A stretch of 64,000 bases of DNA from positions 44,217,097 to 44,281,096 of the forward strand of contig OZ023213.1 in NCBI GenBank assembly GCA_963995525.1, read 5' to 3'. Source of the stretch: Escarpia spicata (Eukaryota > Annelida > Polychaeta > Sabellida > Siboglinidae). Position 1 is the stretch's first letter. The number at the start of each line of letters is the position of its first letter. A model generated the notes under the pieces. That model was given only the letters and a program-made list of their open reading frames with translations, was not told the DNA's origin and did not search any database. A program made the translations under genes and the position numbers. This document shows, one piece after another, positions 1 through 11,416 of the stretch.

Positions 1-713
1 AGCACATAAAAGCAGCGTTACGCCGAAGCACAAGTACGAATAACGGTGTCAATAAATAAGCCCACTCAAATCAGGCTAACTGCGCTATTGGACCAGGTAA
101 TAAACAGCCGAAACTGACAGGCAGTTAACTTATAGTTGATTTACTGGGATCAGGCCCGTAGGCGGGGGGGGGGGGGGGGGGGGGGGGGGATTAACGGGGT
201 TCACGTGAACCCCCTTTTTATTAAACCCCTTTCTCCAAAATGTGAACCCCCCTCAAAATTGCATCTTTAAAATTTGAACCACTTTTGTATTCCATGTTTC
301 TCAAAAGCATTAACCCCCCTCCTAAAAGCAGCTGGGTAGTGTTCAAGCATTACAAGGAATGCCAAGAAAGCCTGATTTGTGCAGATGATAAAGGGAGAAT
401 CGTTATCTATTAAGTGATCATCACTGAATAGCCTGGCTGAGGGGTCTGTCCCCAATGCCATGTGTGAAAAGGGCAGTCACTAGAGGAAAATGTGTCAAAG
501 GACCATTGCATCCCATTAGCCATGTAGAAGGTCTTCACACTATCCCAGGGTCTCCTGTTATGTAAACGCACGGGGAAACAAATACACAAGAAGCCAGTTT
601 TACACCAAACATAACATTATGAGTCCAAATTGTAGTCACTCAGAGGTGACAGATGCAGACAAATACACTTTTGCCTAAATTTAAAAGCTCAGTTCGTTAG
701 ATCCACCATTCAA
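1..713. other. Non-coding left end with poly-G tract
   Basis: No convincing gene. A run of 26 G lies at 164-189. It is followed to about 320 by a degenerate stretch in which GAACCCCCC-like blocks recur. Short ORFs here have no recognisable domain. Confidence 0.6.
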
Positions 714-933
714 CATCATCCCAGGCATATTTGTGTTACGAAAATATTGCGTCTTAGCGAACTTTTGAGGCCAAGAGAGCGACCCGGTTTGCGCCAGTCT
801 GCGCCGCTGCGGCCGTGCATTACCGCGGTGAGCGATATAACAGCGCATGTTGATGCAAACCGGGTGGCTCTTTGGATCTTAAAAGTGCACTAAGACGCAA
901 TATTTTCGTAACATAAATATGCCTGGGATGATG
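714..933. repeat. Fold-back inverted repeat with ~78-bp arms
   Basis: The left arm (714-791, beginning CATCATCCCAGGCATA) is the imperfect reverse complement of the right arm (855-933, ending TATGCCTGGGATGATG). Both arms contain ATATTGCGTCTTA and the GAGCGACCCGGTTTGC-like block. The ~63-bp centre is GC-rich. It resembles a small non-autonomous fold-back transposon; I saw no clear target duplication. Confidence 0.75.
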
Positions 934-3041
934 ATGATTGATGTTAGTAACGCACTGAGGTATCAAATTTAGTGAAATGAAGTTATAATGACAAAATCTA
1001 GGTGGGCCCGGATAAACAGCGAAACCGAGGCGCGCTGAAGCCGCGAAGGGAGCGCTCTGTGGTGAAGAGTTCTTGCGTTGCTCTCCTTTCGGGACTTGAA
1101 CCGGAAAAATGCTGACAAGTACGGCCACGGATGTTCAGACAAACAGTCCAGCACAGCGGTCTCACGACACTCGACATCCATAGTAAGATCCATCCAAAAT
1201 AAATCATTCAAAACGAGTGAAACGACTTCCCGCTCGGTGATCTATTATTTACAGATGTCAGCGTTCAATACGATTGGCCGGTGAATCGGCGATAGGATCC
1301 CCCTGGCGACTAGACACGGAAATATTGTAACGAAAATATTTCGCGAAGTAAACGAAAGTAACAAAGTAAAAAGTATTGTTACTTTAGATAAAAACTACTT
1401 CGTAACAAGTAAAAATACTTTATTAAAATTGTGCGTCGTTACATGCCGATTACTTGAAGAAACTACTTAAGTATTGTAACGAAGTATTTGTAATTCGTTA
1501 CATGCCACTACTGTTTATTTCTCCCCTTTCCCTAAACTTAGCTAAAGTAAAATACGTACATCTCACGACACAACTTGTACCTTTTTAGTTGCAGTTGGTC
1601 CGAGGGAAGGCTTCGTCAACTTACAACCAATGCCTGGCCCCTGAAGCCTAGGGACAATTTATCGACCTTACTGCAGCTAGGGATGTCAATGACAATTTCA
1701 GACTACAAATCCATTGGTTTTTTTTATAGTTGCACGTCCTAAACTCATGCACCATCCAATTCGGGTATCCCCTTGGACGTTGTCTCGTTTGACTGCTTCG
1801 GTGAAAGTGTATGTTAACCTGGCAGCTAGTCTTAAAGGGATTCTTTGATAATTTTAATATCTTTGTAATGTACGCAATTATTAGGTAATCCTGTTAATAT
1901 GATTATTTCATGTAATGCCTTTATTTCATTAGAATTATGTTTTATTAATCACTAATGACCCTGACAATATAACTCTGCGTACGCGGAGTTTCTCTTTTAG
2001 GCCCGCCTTCACGATCCGTCTAAGGCATGCTCATGAATATTCGGAACTGTCCGTCAGACTTCGTTTAACTACGCCGAGTTAATACATGCAAGAAATACGA
2101 CATTAACATGTGTGTATATGGAACGAGTGGTGACCAATAAAATTATCAAAACGATACGTGGACAGATTCAGCCAAGAAAAGAAGGAAAATATATGGAATA
2201 AATATAATAATAAACATAGCGACAGTTCATGACAGACGGATTGATTTAAAAGAAAAAACACCACCTCTCCAAGCACGAAGCCGCCGATGCTGATCACCCG
2301 ATGGCAAAGTCGATGTCATATTGAATGATTGGCATTGTTTTTGCTGGAATATAAAAACTATGGTACTATCATGTTCTTTTTTCAGTAGGTACATCTGGTT
2401 ATACATTTTGAAGTGACGTTTTAATGAAACGTTTAGATAACAGAAACTTACAGAAGCCGAAAAACATTCAATAATGAAAAAATTTTATTTGCACCATAAA
2501 TCCAGCTGCTATTTCCATAACCAGTATAAATACATTATACATCAGTGGTGTATTTTACGATATTAAGATATAATAGGTAGTTAGGTACTTTCCCATTTAC
2601 ATAGTTTAATTTTAGTTTGAAAAATGTTGATCTCTAAAGAGCATAACATTATTGTCGACAAAATATATTGCATCGGTGTAAAAACATGTTTTATTTTGTA
2701 CTGAGGGTGCAATAATTATTTGTTTTGCCCATCATTTACAGTAAAAGATATTGAATTTGCTTCTGTCAAACTCCCGTTTCGATAACAAATAAAATGGCCA
2801 TTGTACAATGGAAATAAAGTTATAAAATTACAAAACTTTAAAACGCATATTTTAAAACACTGTTTTCAGTCATCATTGGTGCATTTAGCTCAAGAAGATC
2901 CCTAAAACATTTATATTTTATTAATTTTCAAACACAATCCAAACATGATGAGCATAAGAAAGCATAAATGTTATTATGTACTCCTACTTTGCAACATAAT
3001 GACGGGATGATGTGCATTTGGATGCACAAATCAATCGATTG
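934..3041. other. AT-rich intergenic DNA
   Basis: No supported gene. From 1320 to 1506 the words GTAACGAAGTA and TACTTCGTTAC recur in both orientations, which looks like a degraded palindromic repeat. The rest is low-complexity AT-rich sequence. Confidence 0.5.
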
Positions 3042-3330
3042 CACAAATCCATTTGAAACGTAGTGATGTACATATTCCCAGCAGAAGCCACATGGAACTA
3101 ATGTGGCAGAACAAAGTCAGACTTCTTCACTACTGTGTCAGTTAACATTTTGCCCTATTAATAGCTCTGCTATACATTTTGATATACAAAGCTATCAGAT
3201 GCACACATCCATTTGAAACTCGAAGTGAAGTACAATTTCCCAGTAGATGTCGCACAGAACAGAATGGGGCAGAACAAAGTCAGACATCATCTTATGTCAG
3301 GTGACCCATTGTCCAATTAATGGCACTGTT
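3042..3330. repeat. Tandem duplication of ~155 bp
   Basis: Two diverged copies (about 3042-3176 and 3200-3330) share CACAAATCCATTTGAAAC-like, TTCCCAGYAGA and GGCAGAACAAAGTCAGAC blocks in the same order. No coding content is seen. Confidence 0.6.
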
Positions 3331-3631
3331 AAGTAGAGGTCTTCAATTTCCTCTTTCCGTCAGCTCAGCTATTTCCAATGTTCCTGCAAATAAACAAAGT
3401 TGAATTTAGGAAATTTAGCCTAAATATCAGTTAACTAACTCAACACTGTGCAGATTAATTCAGTTTAGATATTGGATTATGGGACTTAACACCAAGTGTA
3501 CAGCTGGTTAAACGGAAAAGAAATACAAGAGAACCTTGTTATGTTGATTCAGTCAGACTAAAATCCTAATCCATTACTTTGGCCAACTTTTAATTTCTTC
3601 TACATAATTACCTCTATGCATTGGTCATATA

Positions 3632-3792
3632 CAGTGCACTCCAGATAACTCAAACTCACATAAGTGGATTTTCACTAAGTTAAGTCAATCTTTTCCTCGG
3701 TCCAGGGCAAATGTCCCAATAAGGGGACCTTCTGATAACTTTCTAGTATTGTCATGGGTCCCTGGAAGTTCGACCTTATCCAGAGTGCACTG
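3632..3792. mobile_element. 161-bp MITE, pogo/Tigger-like
   Basis: The element begins CAGTGCACTC and ends GAGTGCACTG, flanked on both sides by the dinucleotide TA (3630-3631 and 3793-3794). The inverted repeat extends imperfectly for about 25 bp. CAGTG termini with a TA target duplication are typical of non-autonomous pogo/Tigger elements of the Tc1/mariner superfamily. It has no coding capacity. Confidence 0.85.
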
Positions 3793-3794
3793 TA

Positions 3795-4404
3795 TATTTT
3801 CCTTTATTCTTGCTCTAATAATTAATGTTGTATATAGTACTATTATTATCAAATGTGCTATTCACATGAAGCAGTGCAAGTTGATGTGATCTATTATTAG
3901 ATTTTAAAAAGATATATTCATGGATAAAAACTGATGTATACTAGAGTGCAAATCTGCTGGAGTCCAAAATTCGTGCATCGCAAAATTCCGTGGCAACATG
4001 GTATTGTGTACTTTTTAACAAACCTAAAAAACGTTTACATTGAATGATGACATGCCAGCCAGGTTTACTAACAATCGTAGCTGTAGCATTAAAAACAGTC
4101 TTTGAACGTACGAATCTAAAAATTTTATGTTTCGGTTCAAATAAGTGGGGAAACGGGTACTTTTCAAAAACGGCTGACTGGAATTTAGAAAGGCAAGACC
4201 CGTAGTCGACACACATACCCAAATCCCAGATTTAGGCTTTAGCCGGTTTAGCCTTTTGGCTTGTTTAGGTAAACAAATTACATCCATGGCCAGGTTAATA
4301 ATCTTGTTATGTGGTTGCATATACAGATATTTTAGTGTGCATTTTCGTTCACTGCATGTCAAATACCGGACAATGCAGTTTTACTATCTAGAAAGGCGAG
4401 ACCC
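3795..4404. other. Intergenic, no supported gene
   Basis: Two overlapping reading frames on the minus strand (up to 112 codons) have no recognisable motif or codon bias. I treat them as chance ORFs. Confidence 0.4.
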
Positions 4405-4664
4405 TTGCCTAAGGCTATGTTATTTACTGTAGTGACAGTGACAGTCCCAGCGCCGCGGCAGCCGACACCGATTGCAGCCGTCCGCGGACGTTATAATAAT
4501 TTTCCTGTAGGAGCTGCCATAGCCGGGCGGCGTGGATTGGCGTTGGGAGGTTGGATGCCGGTGAAAGCAGGCCGTTTGAAGGGGGTGGCAGGGCGTTTGA
4601 ATGGGATGGCCGGACGACTACCATGGTACTGTGACACTGCATGCTGTCCATTGCAAGATGGGCA

Positions 4665-5627
4665 TCAGTGTGCGAAGGTACATTTCTGATTGGTGCAACG
4701 CCCATCACTGCAGTAGGCGAAGCAGCAGCCGGTGGGAAAGGGCTGTCGTCTGGCTATGGGCTGTCTCCACTGGGGAAAGGGACGACTCTGATTTCCTATG
4801 ATCTTGCTAGCCAAATGGAGGAGTTCTTGGTGTAACGTACACCACGGCATGGTGAAGTGTGCCCTCAACTTCCTAAAGTCCCTGTCATATGTAAGAAAAA
4901 CCTTGGGGGGTGAATTGGAAGCCATGGTCCGGATGATCTGCATGTATTTCATGATAGCCTGTGTCTCTAATGGGCAGTGTTGTGTATATATGGCCATGAA
5001 AATTAGAAAAGCATCTGACCACTGCTCGATGTTGGCAATTTTCTTTATGACCTGCGACCGAGGTTGATCAAAGGTGAGATTGGGAGACATATATGTTGTT
5101 TCATGCGCTGCGTCACTAATTAGTAAAGCCAAATCAATATATTGGTTGGACCAAATTCTGTCTTTAATCTTTTGGTCCACCAGGCTACCAAGCGGTACTG
5201 CTGCCAATGCCCTCATGTTAGGGGGGTATTGAGGTAATTCACATAGCTCACCCATGCTCGACTCAGTGACCATTGCCGCTGATCCAGCCGCTGCTGCTGA
5301 CCCGGCTGCTGCTGGTGTTGCTAATGCAGCTGCCACTGGGGTCGCCTCCCTCGCTACCTGAGAGGATGCAGCCATCCCCATGACCGGCTCCCGAATTGAT
5401 TCCACCTGTTCCTGCATAGACCGCATCTGGTCACGTAGGATGCCAATCTCGCCAGTTGGAGGAGGTGCTGACAACACTGGGGCTGGTGGAACCATCGCCA
5501 TGGCTGTGGATGTCCTTTCCTCGGGCCAGTCCCCATCAACCGTCCTGGCTCGTTTGCGAGGAGGTCCCACGACTGTCTCGCGATAACGAGCTGGCGCTTT
5601 TGTAGAACGTTTATGTTTTGGAGGCAT
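4665..5627 (-). pseudogene. CCCH-finger gag-like ORF of a retroelement
   Basis: A 320-codon minus-strand ORF. The N-terminus is basic (MPPKHKRSTKAPARYRETV). An Ala/Pro-rich linker follows (about residues 40-120), then a helical core containing WSDAFLIFMAIY and YDRDFRKLRA, and a C-terminal Cys/His cluster (CFAYCSDGRC...KCTFAH). This layout resembles the gag-like first ORF of tyrosine-recombinase (DIRS-like) retroelements of invertebrates; that assignment is from memory of the family and not certain. The frame stops at TGA in the middle of the finger, but the same frame continues past it with C-P-S-C and a Pro-rich tail to about 4420, so the stop is probably a nonsense mutation. No recombinase or reverse transcriptase is seen nearby. 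It follows the SGNH ORF on the same strand. Confidence 0.6.
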
Positions 5628-5924
5628 TCTGAAACATTGAGAAAGGAAAGCCTGGCAGACACTGGGTCATATATTATAATGAACCCATACCGCTAGGTAA
5701 ATTCATTCTAGCTAATATGGAAGCAGGCCAAAGTAGGAACGAAACACAAATATACAAACGTTACACACTGTAATTGCATTAATATGTACTGCCACCAACA
5801 GTATGTTTTGTACCATAAAACCAAAACCAGGATAGTCATAAAAGCGTATGGGTAATAATGCCAACCTCTGTAACTAAGGAATTGCAACGGAACAAATAAT
5901 TACAAAGCCACCGAGTGTATCCCA

Positions 5925-6435
5925 AGAATGGCAGAACAGTTACACAGCCACCAAGGGCACACAGCCAGAATGCCAAAACATGTACACGGCCGCCAGAGGC
6001 ACAGCCATAATGGCAGAACATTTACACGGCCACCAAGGGCACACAGCCAGAATGGCATAACATTTACACGGCCCCCAAGGGCACAGCCATAATGGCAGAA
6101 CATTTACACGGCCCATAAGGGCACAGCCAGTGGCAGAACATTTACACGGCCCCCAAGGGCACAGCCATAATGGCAGAACATTTACACGGCCCATAAGGGT
6201 ACAGCCAGTGGCAGAACATTTACACGGCCCCCAAGGGCACAGCCATAATGGCAGAACATTTACACGGCCCACAAGGGCACAGCCAGTGGCAGAACATTTA
6301 CACGGCCCACAAGGCACAGCCATAATGGCAGAACATTTACACGGCCCACAAGGGCACAGCCACAATGACAAAACATGTACACGGCTCACAAGGGCACAGC
6401 CCTAGGCCTAGTGGCAGAACATTTACACGGCCACA
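5925..6435. repeat. Minisatellite with alternating 40- and 38-bp units
   Basis: About twelve units of the form GGCAGAACATTTACACGGCC + CNNAAGGGCACAGCC. From 6070 to 6360 units ending CATAAT alternate with shorter units ending CAGT, giving a higher-order period near 78 bp. Reading frames through it (CSAIMAVPCGPCK-type repeats) are translations of the satellite and not genes. It sits between the SGNH and gag-like ORFs. Confidence 0.9.
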
Positions 6436-6531
6436 CCATCAAAAATTTGTTAAGCAGTAGTAAATCCAAACCAATTGTCAGAAATTGTCAAACTTTATCT
6501 GTCCCAAAAAACACCTCCGGCATTAACAACT

Positions 6532-7099
6532 TTACAACTTATTCGCCGCGGCAACAACTGCCCCTCGAACACTACTGAAATATTTTCTATTTCCCTCGTC
6601 CTTAAAATGTACACGATCAAGTAGATACTGTTTCCAGTCAGACCACACGCCACGATGCGACCAGAAATCAAGTGTCAAAACATTTGGTGGCCTCGTGCAT
6701 ACACTTATTGTATAGAAAAACCCTAGTGTTAAAATCGGCATCCACTGGAGAAACAGATGCGCTAGCATCACGATACAACATTTGCGAGATTACAACGCGA
6801 CGGACCCCTGCCATCACAGTTAAATACGTTGCGAAAGCCAACACTTTATCGCCAACTTCAATATGTCCACAATTCATTAAATCGTTCGTCCCAATTTCGA
6901 TGAAAACTACATCCCTACTGGCATTTAAAATATCATGCGTCAGTGTGTATAGTTGCTGCACTTTCAAACCCCCTCTCGAAATGAAGGTAACATGATAACT
7001 CTCATCCAAAGCGAGGTTCATGGACCGATGCGTCAGCGTGAAAGCCGCAAGGCGGCGAACAAAGGAATGGCCAATAATAGCAATGTTTATCGTCTCCAT
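6532..7099 (-). pseudogene. SGNH/GDSL-type hydrolase ORF, frameshifted
   Basis: The first frame (from ATG at 7099) starts METINIAIIGHS and carries three SGNH blocks: nucleophile Ser in G-H-S (residue 12), the block II Gly in SRGG, and block III G-T-N-D (Asn near residue 72). It ends near 6670. The catalytic block V, D-R-V-H followed by FKDEGNRKYF, continues in the next frame down to 6532, so a frameshift near 6690 separates the nucleophile from the His. SGNH domains are found as accessory ORFs in several retrotransposon groups. With the gag-like ORF downstream on the same strand, I infer one decayed element. The start at 7099 is the first ATG; the GTG just before it is not needed. Confidence 0.65.
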
Positions 7100-7759
7100 C
7101 ACTGCGATCGCAAGTGCAATTAAATAGACAACCGGTCAAAAGGAATCACGACGATAGCGTCTAACAAACAGAATAAAAATGTAGCGTCAACACCAACCCC
7201 ATAGCAGTATTTTTGAAAAACAAACTTCAAAAATCGAGAGCGAATATACCTTTTAAATTCTGGAAATTTCGAGAGAGAGGCTGGGATTGGAGAGCTAGTC
7301 TCATGTTTCCGTCAGCCTCATAATTTTTTGAGCTTACCGTATATTCCAGAATAGAAGCATTGGTTTTGTTGCCCAAATAAATGCCGTTTGAATTTCATTC
7401 AAAAGGTGTTTTTAATCGAAACGTTACTCGGCTGACTGCATTGGGAAGCAGGATAAATAAACAATACGCTTCCTACACTTATAAAAATAGCTGTCAATAT
7501 ACTTATGTCTACAAATTGCTTATTTACAATGCCATTGCTTGAATCAACTCACCTCGAAATCAGACATGTTAGCTGTGTGTGTGTCGACAACGGTCTGTGT
7601 GTGTTTATCTGCGTGTGCATGAATATTCATTATACTCGGGCTGCAGAATTAATTATCCACGTAGCAACAAGCTCAAAATGATTCGTGTAAACACAACTGT
7701 TTATAGGCTTTTTGCGCAGATAACACCAAAATTATGCATAAACATGCAAGACATCAATA
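7100..7759. other. Intergenic, no supported gene
   Basis: AT-rich sequence with short unsupported ORFs. A GT-rich patch lies at 7575-7620. Confidence 0.4.
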
Positions 7760-8101
7760 CTGCCGTGCAATGGCAAATGGGTGCAAGTGACATTTTTATA
7801 AAAAATTAGTTAACATCACAATCGCACATTTTGGAGCAAGTGCCATCTTATTATATAATAAATAACACAGTTTAGCTCTTAGATTGGCTAGAAATGACAA
7901 GGCACAAGGGTGCAAGTGACAATGGAACTGTATTTTACAATGACAAAAGGGAGTAACTGAATATCCAATAGCGCGACGCGTTATTAGGACAAAACATCCA
8001 ATTAATGCCCTGCTCTCTTACTCAGTGAAGTGGGAGAAAACGGTACCATGAATTTTTGCGAATATATTTCGCGGTTTGATGAATGAATGATTACATTACA
8101 C

Positions 8102-8178
8102 TATATATATATATGTGTGTGTATATATATGTATATATATATATATATAATTATATATATATATATACATGTATATAA
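8102..8178. repeat. (TA)n/(TG)n microsatellite
   Basis: An almost uninterrupted TA repeat with short TG interruptions inside the 7760-9963 element. Confidence 0.95.
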
Positions 8179-9284
8179 TACTCTTAACCAAATATGCACA
8201 AGGCAAACCAAAGGCAAAGCCAGTCTGCTGAAAGTGTTGACCCCTTTTAATATAGCGTATGCTGTCTTTAGGATTTTATGTATAATATATGTTGTATGTT
8301 AACACAGTGGTGTGTATACACGTATATTATATTATTTGTATACAATGATATAATTCTAAACGATCATTGCCAATAATTATTATCACCCATCACCATAATA
8401 GTTCAGCATCGACATCAAGTTTAACATATTTCTTAAATTACTTTATTACTGTAGCAGTTATCACACGTATACGAGTGAGTAAACCATATTTGCATATTTC
8501 ATGACTGAGCCTTAAGGGGTTGTAGAACAACTTTTATTTAACGGCTGTTAAAATATGATTTTTATAAATATCACGAATTATGGCACGTTTATTAATTAAC
8601 ACGTAAATTGGAAATAGTTGCTCTCCGAACTTCAGGCATTTCCGAATTTAAAAAAAAACCGCATACTAAATTCTTATAATTCGCATTGTATAAGACAATT
8701 TGTCACACATCTCTGTCATGCCCACACACCGTCAGTATCAAGTATCTAGTGAAAGGACACACTTTCATGTCAGCCGACTCCAGGCATGCACAGGTCGAGA
8801 AAGGTATGAGGTCGAAGAAGAATGTCTACATATCGGATTTTGCAAGCATGACAAGCAAATCTGGAACAGTCAATCTCTTGAGTCATGCAGATTTTCGTTC
8901 TTGAGAAAATGGTATAAGTTCAGCAAAATCCACGAAGAAGCCGACATTGGGTCACGTGAGCATGGTACATTGTCCGTTGATGCCAGTGAACAGAGTTCAG
9001 TTCTTGAGCGGAACGCCTATCAATGACACTTCTTTCGACATGATTGATACCGAGTGAAACAATGAAGACTACCTTACCTGTTGTAGCTTTTGCTTTTATA
9101 CCGGTACTTTTGTTTAATTGCTGTTTTAAAGCAAGACGATGATAATACGAAACTGAAAGTTTGTAATTTGCATCTCCGAGGGACATCATAATAAATCAAC
9201 TGACTGATTAAATTTGGTTTAACAGTAAATCACCTAACTAATTAAAATTGTGTTTTAACGATTGTGTACTGTCATTTTTCAATA

Positions 9285-9840
9285 TAATTTTGCCATCTCC
9301 AGTTATAGTTTCTTCTGACATGATTTAATAGCACTTGCCTCCTTTTGTCATGGAATTGTTTCGATATCGATAACGTAATACAATGACAGAAGGGAGTAAG
9401 TGACACTAAGTCACCAAACACACTGTAACACACGAAGTACTGATGTATAATAGTCATTCTTATAAATACACAATTGCCAGCTCCAGTTGTAGTTCATTCT
9501 GACTGATTTAACAGCACTTCCTTCTTTTTGTCATAGAATTGTTTTGATATCGTTCGCCTAATAAAATGACAAAAGGGAGTAAGTGACATTAAGTCACCAA
9601 AAACTCTGTAAAACCCGAAGGACTGATATATTATAGTCATTCTTATAAATACGCAATTGCCAGCTCCACTTGTAGTTTGTTGACAAGATTTAGTAGCACT
9701 TGCTTCCTTTTGTCATATCATTGTTTTGATATATATTGCCTAATAAAATGACAAAAGGGAGTAAGTGACACTAAGTCACCAAACACTCTTGGAAAACCCG
9801 GAGTTCTAGTCATTGTTATAAATATACATAGTCCAGTAGT
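9285..9840. repeat. ~185-bp satellite, three copies
   Basis: Three diverged units each contain GCCAGCTCCA..TTGTAGTT, CACTTSCTTCYTTTTGTCAT, AAAATGACAAAAGGGAGTAA and GTGACAYTAAGTCACCAAA in the same order. AAGTGACAYTAAGTCACC is itself palindromic. Related words occur at 7909-7965, near the left end of the same element. Confidence 0.85.
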
Positions 9841-9963
9841 TCATGCAACTGTGAATAATTGGTGAACCGTAATATGCAAAAATGCGCAAAAGAAAAACGC
9901 GTTTTGTCCAATATCTCAAAAGCACCTCGTTGTCACTTGCACCCTTTTGCCATTGCACGGCAG

Positions 9964-11089
9964 AATAGCAGAGAAAGTACTTATGGGAAATGAATACGTT
10001 TTGATGCGGTACACCTCGAATGTATATTAGCTTATAAAGTATCCCTTTAACGAAAAAGAAACAATTACATGGTAGAGAGAAAGAAAAACATGTGACGAAA
10101 GTGACGACTAAATTCGTTTTTTTTTCGATGATTTAAACAAATGTACATGTTTCGTATTAAACCGTCTTCAAATATTGTAGCTATTTATAATATTGAAACA
10201 TTATACATTTGGACACAAAGGAACGACATGTGCACTAAGCTAAATTTGTATAAAAAAAACAGCTTCAAGTTGTCGTCTCTTCCCATGTATAAAAAATAAA
10301 ATTTGTTTATAACAAATACAATCTGAGCGGTAGAAGAAGGTCATATGTGTCATGTTAAGAAATATTTTTGCCCCAGACTTTTGTCATAACATTTAGAAGT
10401 ACGAACACTACAAATTCTTTGTGCAAAACAACCATATGTGTAACTATATACGTCATCAGCCATCATAACATGCTCTGAACACAAGCAGAAATGAGTTTTA
10501 AAAAATGATTACAAATGGCTGCCTAAGTCTCGTTTTCGGCATACACATGCTCATTACAGCATCTTTATAACGCATCGCGCATCGCATCGCAACGCGCATC
10601 GTATCGCGCATCGCATCGTGCATCGCATCGCTTCATCCATCGCATCGCACATCGATTCGCGCATCGTCCATCGCATCGCGCATCGCATCGCATCATCCAT
10701 CGCATCGCGTCATCGCATCGATTTCCACACAAAAACGCGATGGCCCTTTTCGGCGATCATAATCATTTATGGGGTTCTCCACAAACCGTTTTCTGGGTAA
10801 TTTCGAAGCATTGTAGTCGTGTCTTGAGTGCTTCAATGTGATACAAATTGGTGTTCTAAATGGATAAAAGTCGTATTTTGCTGTGAATTCCGTATCGTAG
10901 AAGGTAGGGAGGAATGACAGCTATCATGACATGATGATCATTGTCCCAGGGCCTCAACAGTCCTAAATCCGGCACTGGTGCGCAACCAATACACAATTTC
11001 TATTTACCCTTAAGCCATTGTTGAGTTGGGTTCACATAATTCGATCCATTTGGCATTTTTTTGCCATTTCTCTTTCTCGGTTTTCTGTG
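9964..11089. other. Intergenic, with GCATC repeat tract
   Basis: No supported gene. From 10568 to about 10725 the sequence is an irregular array of GCATC, GCGCATC and CATCG words (Ile-Ala-Ser-His-Arg when translated). The remainder is AT-rich and ends at the Polinton target site. Confidence 0.6.
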
Positions 11090-11095
11090 ATCGTC
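11090..11095. repeat. Polinton target-site duplication, left copy
   Basis: ATCGTC precedes the left terminus and is repeated exactly after the right terminus (26263-26268). Six bases is the target duplication length known for Polintons/Mavericks. Confidence 0.95.
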
Positions 11096-11367
11096 AGTAG
11101 TAAGGAGGGCCCACACGTCCGCAAACACGCCCCTTTTAGGCCTAACTCTATGCATAAAAAAGCCCTAATCATTTTCTGGCACCTACTTATAAAAAAAGAT
11201 CAAAGGGTTTTTGTGACACTAATCGTTTTCTGGCACCTACTTATAAAAAACGTGATGGATTACCCGTCACCTTTAGGCATTTTGAGGTGCCACCTAGCGG
11301 TGACCCCAGTGAATATTTTAGTACTTTCTTTTAGTACTTTCCCTAGCGATCAACGTCGGACCTAGCG
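11096..11367 (+). repeat. Polinton left terminal inverted repeat
   Basis: It begins AGTAGTAAGGAGGGCCC and matches the reverse complement of 25981-26262 with a few substitutions and indels. Inside it a ~31-bp word, CTAATCRTTTTCTGGCACCT + ACTTATAAAAAA, is directly repeated (about 11166 and 11219), and TTTTAGTACTTTC is doubled near 11320-11341. Weaker similarity continues inward to about 11405 through TTAAAACCACT. Confidence 0.95.
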
Positions 11368-11380
11368 TTTATAGTGCGGC

Positions 11381-11387
11381 TATAAAA
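11381..11387 (+). promoter_or_regulatory. TATA box at left subterminal region
   Basis: TATAAAA lies just inside the left TIR. The matching place at the right end (25957-25965) also holds a TATATAAAT. It could drive a rightward transcript from the left end; the tRNA-like unit begins 30 bp downstream. Confidence 0.4.
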
Positions 11388-11416
11388 CCGCGTTAAAACC
11401 ACTCATAAACGCCGGC

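Larger units (their letters stand above)
7760..9963. mobile_element. 2.2-kb non-autonomous element with 33-bp TIRs
   Basis: Termini 7760-7792 (CTGCCGTGCAATGGCAAA...) and 9931-9963 (...TTTGCCATTGCACGGCAG) are reverse complements over 33 bp with one mismatch. The four bases AATA lie directly outside each end, a possible short target duplication. Inside are a TA microsatellite, a ~185-bp satellite and further copies of the words GGGTGCAAGTGACA and AATGACAAAAGGGAGTAA. No transposase is seen. The superfamily is not assigned. Confidence 0.7.

Noticed and set aside
5940..6405. Long Cys/Gly-rich ORFs on both strands
   Set aside because: They are translations of the 40/38-bp minisatellite; every frame is open because of the repeat.
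9285..9840. CRISPR-like array
   Set aside because: The ~185-bp units are contiguous diverged repeats without short conserved repeats and unique spacers, in a eukaryotic genome.
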